Source: Alphaproteobacteria bacterium (GTDB taxonomy: Bacteria; Pseudomonadota; Alphaproteobacteria; SHVP01). From it: a stretch of 20,765 bases of DNA. The position numbers were made by a program, and so were the translations under genes. Position 1 is the first letter of the stretch. Each line of letters opens with the position of its first letter. Positions 17,174-20,765 of the stretch are shown piece after piece. The stretch is taken from NCBI GenBank assembly GCA_009694165.1, contig SHVP01000042.1, forward strand, positions 1 to 20,765, written 5' to 3'. The notes beneath the pieces are model-generated. The model was given only the letters and a program-made list of their open reading frames with translations, was not told the DNA's origin and did no database searches.

Positions 17174-18532
17174 ATGACCGACGCCAAGGACACCGAACGC
17201 CGTACCCTTTCTTTTCTCCATGATCTGGTCGAGCGGGCGCGGCGAGCGGGGGCGGACGCCGCCGACGCGATTGGCGTGGTCTCGGCCAATCTGTCGGTAT
17301 CGCAGCGCCTGGGCGAACGCGAAGACCTCGAGCGGGCCGAGGCAAACGACGTCGGCTTGCGCGTCTTCGTCGGACAACGTTCGGCTAACGTCTCGACCAC
17401 GGACATGTCGGACGTGGCCGTCAGGGCCCTGATCGAGCGCGTTGTCGCCATGGCCCGCCTCGCGCCGGAAGATCCGCATGCCGGCCTCCTCGAAGCGAAT
17501 CTGCTCGCCAAGGGGCCGGCGCACGACCTCGACCTCCATGACCCAGCCGAACCCGACGCGGAAACCCTCTACGCGCGTGCGGCTGCGGCCGAAGATACGG
17601 CCCGCGCCGTTCCCGGCGTCACCAACTCCGAGGGGGCGGGCGCAAGCTGGTGGCGCGGGACCGCGGCAGTCGCCATCTCGAACGGATTTTCCGGCGCCTA
17701 CACGCGCTCCTCGCAGAGTGTTAGCGCGTCGGTCATCGCCGGCGAAGGCACCGGCATGGAAACCGACTATGACTTTCACTCGGCGGTGTATGGGGCCGAC
17801 CTCGAGGACCCAGCGGTGATCGGCCGGCGCGCCGGCGAGCGCGCGGTGCAGCGGCTCAAACCGCGCAAGGTACCCTCGACGCAAGTGCCGGTGGTGTTCG
17901 ATCCGCGCGTCTCCCGCAGCTTGCTCGGCCATTTGGCGAGCGCGATCAACGGCCAAGCCGTGGCGCGCGGCACCAGCTTCCTCAAGGACAAGATGGGAGA
18001 AGCCATCTTCGCCGCCGGCATCAACGTGGTCGACGATCCACACCTGCGGCGGGGCCGTTCGTCCTACCCGAACGACGGCGAAGGCGCCGCCAATCGCAAG
18101 TGCACGATCATTGAGAACGGCGTGCTGACGACGTGGCTGCTCGACCGCGCCTCGGCCCACCAGCTCGGGTTGACCACCACGGGGCACGGTTTTCGCAGCA
18201 CCTCGGGGCCGCCTTCGCCCCATGCCACCAATTTCTACATGGCGGCCGGTCAGCAGAGTCCAGCTGCCCTGATGGCCGACATCGACTCCGGCTTCTACGT
18301 CACCACCCTGATCGGGTTCGGCATCAACGGCGTCACCGGCGACTACAGCCGCGGCGCCGCCGGCTTCTGGATCGAGAAGGGCCAGATCGCCTATCCGGTG
18401 AGCGAGATCACCATCGCCGGCAATCTCAAGGGCATGTTTCGCCGGCTGATCCCGGCGAACGACCTCGAATTCCGCTACGGGACCGATGCCCCGACGCTGC
18501 GCATCGACGGCCTGACGGTCGCTGGCACCTAA
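17174..18532 (+). CDS. pmbA: TldE/PmbA, partner subunit of the TldD protease
   Basis: PmbA (TldE) is the subunit of the TldD/TldE peptidase that lacks the metal-binding motif. Consistent with that, the 452-residue product has no HExxxH. Family stretches include VGLRVFVGQRSANVSTTD near residue 60, the core segment VVFDPRVSRSLLGHLASAINGQ, a SGPPSPHATNFYM segment, and GDYSRGAAGFWIEKGQIAYPVSEITIAGNL near the C-terminus. The start ATG lies 25 bases after the candidate promoter. Its TAA is one base before the start of the phosphatase gene, so these two form an operon, an arrangement often seen in this order of bacteria. Confidence 0.95.
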   Translation: MTDAKDTERRTLSFLHDLVERARRAGADAADAIGVVSANLSVSQRLGEREDLERAEANDVGLRVFVGQRSANVSTTDMSDVAVRALIERVVAMARLAPEDPHAGLLEANLLAKGPAHDLDLHDPAEPDAETLYARAAAAEDTARAVPGVTNSEGAGASWWRGTAAVAISNGFSGAYTRSSQSVSASVIAGEGTGMETDYDFHSAVYGADLEDPAVIGRRAGERAVQRLKPRKVPSTQVPVVFDPRVSRSLLGHLASAINGQAVARGTSFLKDKMGEAIFAAGINVVDDPHLRRGRSSYPNDGEGAANRKCTIIENGVLTTWLLDRASAHQLGLTTTGHGFRSTSGPPSPHATNFYMAAGQQSPAALMADIDSGFYVTTLIGFGINGVTGDYSRGAAGFWIEKGQIAYPVSEITIAGNLKGMFRRLIPANDLEFRYGTDAPTLRIDGLTVAGT

Positions 18533-18533
18533 G

Positions 18534-19334
18534 GTGTTGAGCGCCGATCTCATCGCCGACCTTGCCGTGCTGCGCGGCGCCGTGCGCGAAGCAGGCGCGC
18601 TGGCGCGCGATTTCTTTGCTGGCGAAGTCAAGTCCTGGAACAAGGGCCCGGACAATCCGGTCAGCGAGGCCGACTATGCCGTCGACGCGCTACTGAAGGA
18701 GCGACTGCGGGGACACCGACCGGATTACGGCTGGCTGTCGGAGGAGACCGAGGACAACGCGGAGCGCCTCGGTATCCGTCGCGTCTGGATCATCGATCCC
18801 ATCGATGGCACCCGTGCCTTCCTCCGCAAGGAACCCGAGTTCGCGGTCGTCGCCGCCCTGGTCGAGAACGGCCGCCCGTTGCTGGGCGCGGTCTACAATC
18901 CGGCCAAGGAGGAATTTTTCGAGGCGGCGCTCGGCGAGGGCGCGACGCTCAACCAGAAGCCGATTCGCGTCAGCGACCGCGCCGGCGTCGTCGGGGCGCG
19001 GATGTTGTCCTCGCGCCGCACCTTCGAGCGCCACAACTGGATGGAGGCCGCGACGGGGGCCGAATTTCGTTTCGTCAACTCGATGGCCTACCGCGTTGCC
19101 CTGGTGGCGGCTGGACGCTTCGACGCAACGGTCACGCTCACCCGCAAGTCGGATTGGGACATCGCCGCCGCCGATCTCATCGTCGGCGAGGCGGGCGGCC
19201 GCATGACATGGCTCGATGGTCGCGTCATCACCTACAACCGGCAAACCATCGAGCATCCGAACATTGTTGCCGCCGGGCCCGCCCTGCATGCGGCCCTGCT
19301 CGAGGGCCTCGCGCAGCCGCCCTCGGGCACCTGA
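18534..19334 (+). CDS. Inositol-monophosphatase/CysQ-family phosphatase
   Basis: This 266-residue protein belongs to the Mg-dependent, Li-sensitive phosphatase family. The metal site is visible as SEET around residue 70, IDPIDGTRAF (Asp88, Asp91) and DWDIAAADLI (Asp209). GSEADYAVD-like PVSEADYAVD precedes them. Family members act on 3',5'-bisphosphonucleotides (CysQ) or on inositol phosphates, and the sequence alone does not settle which; closeness to the CysQ side is my inference. The start is a GTG one base after the pmbA stop, with TTG next as an alternative. It ends 33 bases before a convergent broken gene. Confidence 0.9.
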   Translation: MLSADLIADLAVLRGAVREAGALARDFFAGEVKSWNKGPDNPVSEADYAVDALLKERLRGHRPDYGWLSEETEDNAERLGIRRVWIIDPIDGTRAFLRKEPEFAVVAALVENGRPLLGAVYNPAKEEFFEAALGEGATLNQKPIRVSDRAGVVGARMLSSRRTFERHNWMEAATGAEFRFVNSMAYRVALVAAGRFDATVTLTRKSDWDIAAADLIVGEAGGRMTWLDGRVITYNRQTIEHPNIVAAGPALHAALLEGLAQPPSGT

Positions 19335-19367
19335 GCCGCAGCGGCCCTCACCGCACGGTTTTGACGA

Positions 19368-19688
19368 TCAGGAGGGTTGGATCACGTCGGCGCGGCGCCT
19401 AGGCGTCAGCCAGGAAAAGAGCCGCCGACCGCTGAGCGAGAGGACGGCCACGATCAGGGCGACGGTGCCCATGTGCCACACCAGCACCATGATGGTGGCA
19501 TCGAGCCCGTGAAACAGCGTCAGCCCGGCGGAGGCCAGCGAGGCCAACGCCAACGCGCCCGTGAAAGCGGTCGCCACCGGCCGGATCGGTCCGGCATGGC
19601 GGACCATGAGGAACAGCACCATCGCGAGCGGTATACTCATCAGCACGATCATGCGGAAGCAGCCGAAACTCGTACCGAGGGCGAGACC
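19368..19688 (-). pseudogene. DUF1109/NrsF-type anti-sigma factor, C-terminal half only
   Basis: About 106 codons resembling the second half of NrsF-type membrane anti-sigma factors. The readable part runs GLALGTSFGCFRMIVLMSIP, then helices with RHAGPIRPVATAFTGALA and MVLVWHMGTVALI, ending in a basic tail. Intact proteins of this kind are roughly twice as long with six helices; here the first half is missing. The fragment begins directly where sigma region 4 stops, in a different frame, which suggests a deletion joined two genes. Only one cysteine remains, and where many relatives have HC this has HG. A short protein from the ATG at 19652 is possible but no ribosome site supports it. Confidence 0.7.
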
Positions 19689-19690
19689 AT

Positions 19691-20176
19691 CCGGGCCGAG
19701 GCCTCGCTCAACGATAAGCCTTCGCCCTTGAGCAGTTAAACGGCGTCGCGCTGACCGCGCGGCAACTCATCGACCGCGGCTATCACTTCACGCACCCTGA
19801 CCGCTGCTTCTCCCCCATGGTTCGGGGCCAGCGCGAAAAAGGTTTCATCGTCCAGCAACAATACTTCGCGCGCGCCACGCTGGCCGAGGCGCTGGAGCCG
19901 ATCGGCAACCCAGCGCCGCGCGATCGTCGCCACCCAGGGCTTAAGGGGCCGCGTCGGGTCGAAGGTGTGGCGGACGCTATGGATCGTCAACACGATGTCC
20001 TGGACCGAATCCTCAACTTCCTCCGGTGCCCGCAAATGACGACGCGCGAGACTGCACAGGAAGGGAAGCAGTTCGCCGAGCAAGGCGCCATACGAGCGCC
20101 CATCACCCCGCTGGGCCGCCGCCATCATCTGGCACCAGCGTTGGTCGGTCGCAGAAATTTCAGCCGTTGCCGTCAT
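19691..20176 (-). pseudogene. ECF sigma factor with premature stop in region 4 and lost 3' end
   Basis: From the ATG at 20176 the frame encodes 146 residues. Region 2 is present (EDSVQDIVLTIHSVRHTFDP, then KPWVATIARRWVADRLQRL), and region 4 begins with AAVDELPRGQRDAV. A TAA at 19736-19738 then interrupts it. The same frame continues as LLKGEGLSLSEASA, which is exactly what region 4 normally reads after a glutamate at the stop position. The homology ends there, followed by the anti-sigma fragment in another frame, so the DNA-binding helix that reads the -35 element is missing. The family usually pairs with NrsF-type anti-sigma factors in metal and oxidative stress control. An AGGAGG site lies 13 bases before the ATG. 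Confidence 0.8.
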
Positions 20177-20232
20177 AGCCCCCGAGTTCCCTCCTACTCT
20201 AGCCATTTCCGGAGCGCGATGTCGTGAGCGGC

Positions 20233-20258
20233 GTAACCTTTGGCGCCCCCCGGTTGAA
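20233..20258 (+). promoter_or_regulatory. Candidate ECF sigma promoter for bufA1-bufB
   Basis: GTAACC (20233-20238), a 16-base spacer, then TGAA (20255-20258). Promoters read by Caulobacter sigma-F, an NrsF-controlled ECF factor, are remembered as GTAACC-N16-CGAA, so this differs at one base. It lies in the gap between the sigma gene and bufA1 and points toward bufA1, giving a leader of roughly 70 bases. Confidence 0.5.
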
Positions 20259-20262
20259 CAAT

Positions 20263-20303
20263 GGGGCGAAGGTGGATGCGGGCCGCGCCGCGGTTTTCGC
20301 CCC
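20263..20303 (+). other. Stem-loop in the bufA1 leader
   Basis: GGGGCGAA (20263-20270) and its exact complement TTCGCCCC (20296-20303) flank a 25-base GC-rich loop, extendable by three G-U pairs. It would lie at the very 5' end of the predicted bufA1 transcript. No T-run follows, so it is not an ordinary terminator. It may stabilise the mRNA; the function is unknown. Confidence 0.35.
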
Positions 20304-20332
20304 TTCGTCACCTTAACCAGGAGCATCGTCCC

Positions 20333-20603
20333 ATGAATACCAAGATCCTCGTCGCCTCGGCGATCGCCGCCGCCATCGCCATTCCCCTCGCTCGTCGCCG
20401 CGCAGACGCCGGCCAAGGCCCCCGCTTTCAGCTCGGAGAAGTGTTTCGGCCTCGCCAAAGCCGGCAAGAACGACTGCGCCTCGGCCGGCAACAACTCCTG
20501 CGGTGGCTCGTCGAAGCGCGATGCCGACCCGGCGGCGTCGATCTATGTCCCGGCCGGCACCTGCGAGCGCATCGTCGGTGGCAGCCTAACCAAGAAGGCC
20601 TAG
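20333..20603 (+). pseudogene. bufA1: BufA1-type bufferin precursor (DUF2282) with a one-base frameshift in the signal peptide
   Basis: An AGGAG site (20319-20323) precedes an ATG whose frame begins as a signal peptide, MNTKILVASAIAAAIAIP. The rest of a classic bufferin precursor is then found only in the +1 frame: SLVAAQTPAKAPAFSSEKCF, AKAGKNDCASAGNNSCGG, and IYVPAGTCERIVGG, ending KKA and TAG. Removing one C from the CCCC at 20384-20387 joins the two into an 89-residue protein with four cysteines. The second frame has no start codon of its own, and a TGA overlaps the ATG. Bufferins are periplasmic copper-binding peptides whose cysteines are modified by BufB-type enzymes. Real mutation or a homopolymer error cannot be separated from here. 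Confidence 0.85.
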
Positions 20604-20624
20604 GCAGCACGCAGGGGAATCGCC

Positions 20625-20765
20625 GTGTTGGCACCTGGTCGGAGAGAGCAACAGCCCGCCGCAGCCGGTATCGGCCTGCGGGCCCAGCATCTCGACCAGG
20701 TGCTCGCCACGCTTCCCGCGGTCCCGTGGTTCGAGGTCCATGCCGAAAACCACATGGCCGACGCG
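20625..20765 (+). CDS. bufB: BufB, DUF692/MNIO-family bufferin-modifying enzyme, first 47 residues
   Basis: The frame opens with GTG at 20625, five bases after an AGGGGAA ribosome site and 21 bases after the bufA1 stop, and runs open off the right edge. The visible part AGIGLRAQHLDQVLATLP followed by WFEVHAENHM is the characteristic N-terminus of DUF692 proteins. These are iron-dependent TIM-barrel oxidases that modify cysteines in RiPP precursors, usually with a partner protein (BufC, DUF2063) encoded next. The GIGLR and HAEN motifs are intact, so no damage is seen in this part. BufC, if present, lies beyond the window. Confidence 0.88.
   Translation, partial: MLAPGRREQQPAAAGIGLRAQHLDQVLATLPAVPWFEVHAENHMADA

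Noticed and set aside
17174..18532. TldD/TldE as the dedicated protease for the nearby bufferin.
   Set aside because: These proteases do process some RiPPs, but their positions next to ctaC and the phosphatase gene are common in alphaproteobacteria without bufferins, and bufferin leaders are removed as signal peptides.
14679..19738. Recoding of stop codons, suggested by in-frame TAG and TAA in two genes.
   Set aside because: tldD ends properly at TAG, several genes end at TAA and others at TGA, all at the expected family lengths. The code is standard, so these are mutations or errors.
20381..20394. Programmed ribosomal frameshifting in bufA1.
   Set aside because: There is no slippery heptamer, only CCCC, and no downstream structure that I can see. 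Bufferin precursors are not known to need frameshifting.

Overview
The window is GC-rich chromosomal DNA from an alphaproteobacterium, most likely Rhodospirillales-like; I cannot name the genus. The evidence is the aa3-type cytochrome oxidase operon with its assembly genes in the alphaproteobacterial order, tldD divergent from ctaC, the plant-type GshA, and the ubiA/rsmE/gshA cluster. I see no tRNA, rRNA, CRISPR array, insertion sequence or prophage gene. TAA, TAG and TGA all end ordinary genes here, so the genetic code is standard.

Left third (1-6749, minus strand): one tightly packed operon read right to left. The order is ctaC (subunit II), ctaD (subunit I), ctaB (heme O synthase), a 39-residue membrane protein, ctaG (Cu chaperone), ctaE (subunit III), a DUF983 protein, SURF1, and an M32 carboxypeptidase cut by the window edge. 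Most junctions are ATGA-type overlaps or gaps under 30 bases. Together the genes build and mature an A1-type heme-copper oxidase. A 369-base divergent promoter region separates ctaC from tldD.

Middle (7119-16996): tldD (+), then gshA and rsmE (-), then ubiA (+), an uncharacterised protein (-), and ubiD (+). After these come a membrane class III adenylate cyclase split by an in-frame TAG, and an MFS transporter overlapping its 3' end. ubiA and ubiD both serve ubiquinone synthesis and so supply the electron carrier of the respiratory chain.

Right (17174-20765): pmbA/tldE, the partner of tldD, is followed one base later by an inositol-monophosphatase/CysQ-family phosphatase. The last 1.4 kb is the most interesting part. 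It is a bufferin (copper-binding RiPP metallophore) locus with an ECF sigma factor and a DUF1109/NrsF-type anti-sigma gene on the opposite strand, followed by bufA1 and the start of bufB. It carries three apparent lesions: a nonsense codon in sigma region 4, loss of DNA that abuts sigma region 4 to the C-terminal half of the anti-sigma factor, and a one-base frameshift in the bufA1 signal peptide. A candidate ECF promoter and a leader stem-loop precede bufA1. The locus looks like a metal-stress system in decay, although the single-base lesions could be sequence errors.

A smaller pattern: several genes (ctaC, ubiA, the uncharacterised gene, ubiD, nearly rsmE) have a -10-like TA hexamer six or seven bases before their ATG and no clear ribosome-binding site. 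This suggests leaderless mRNAs.
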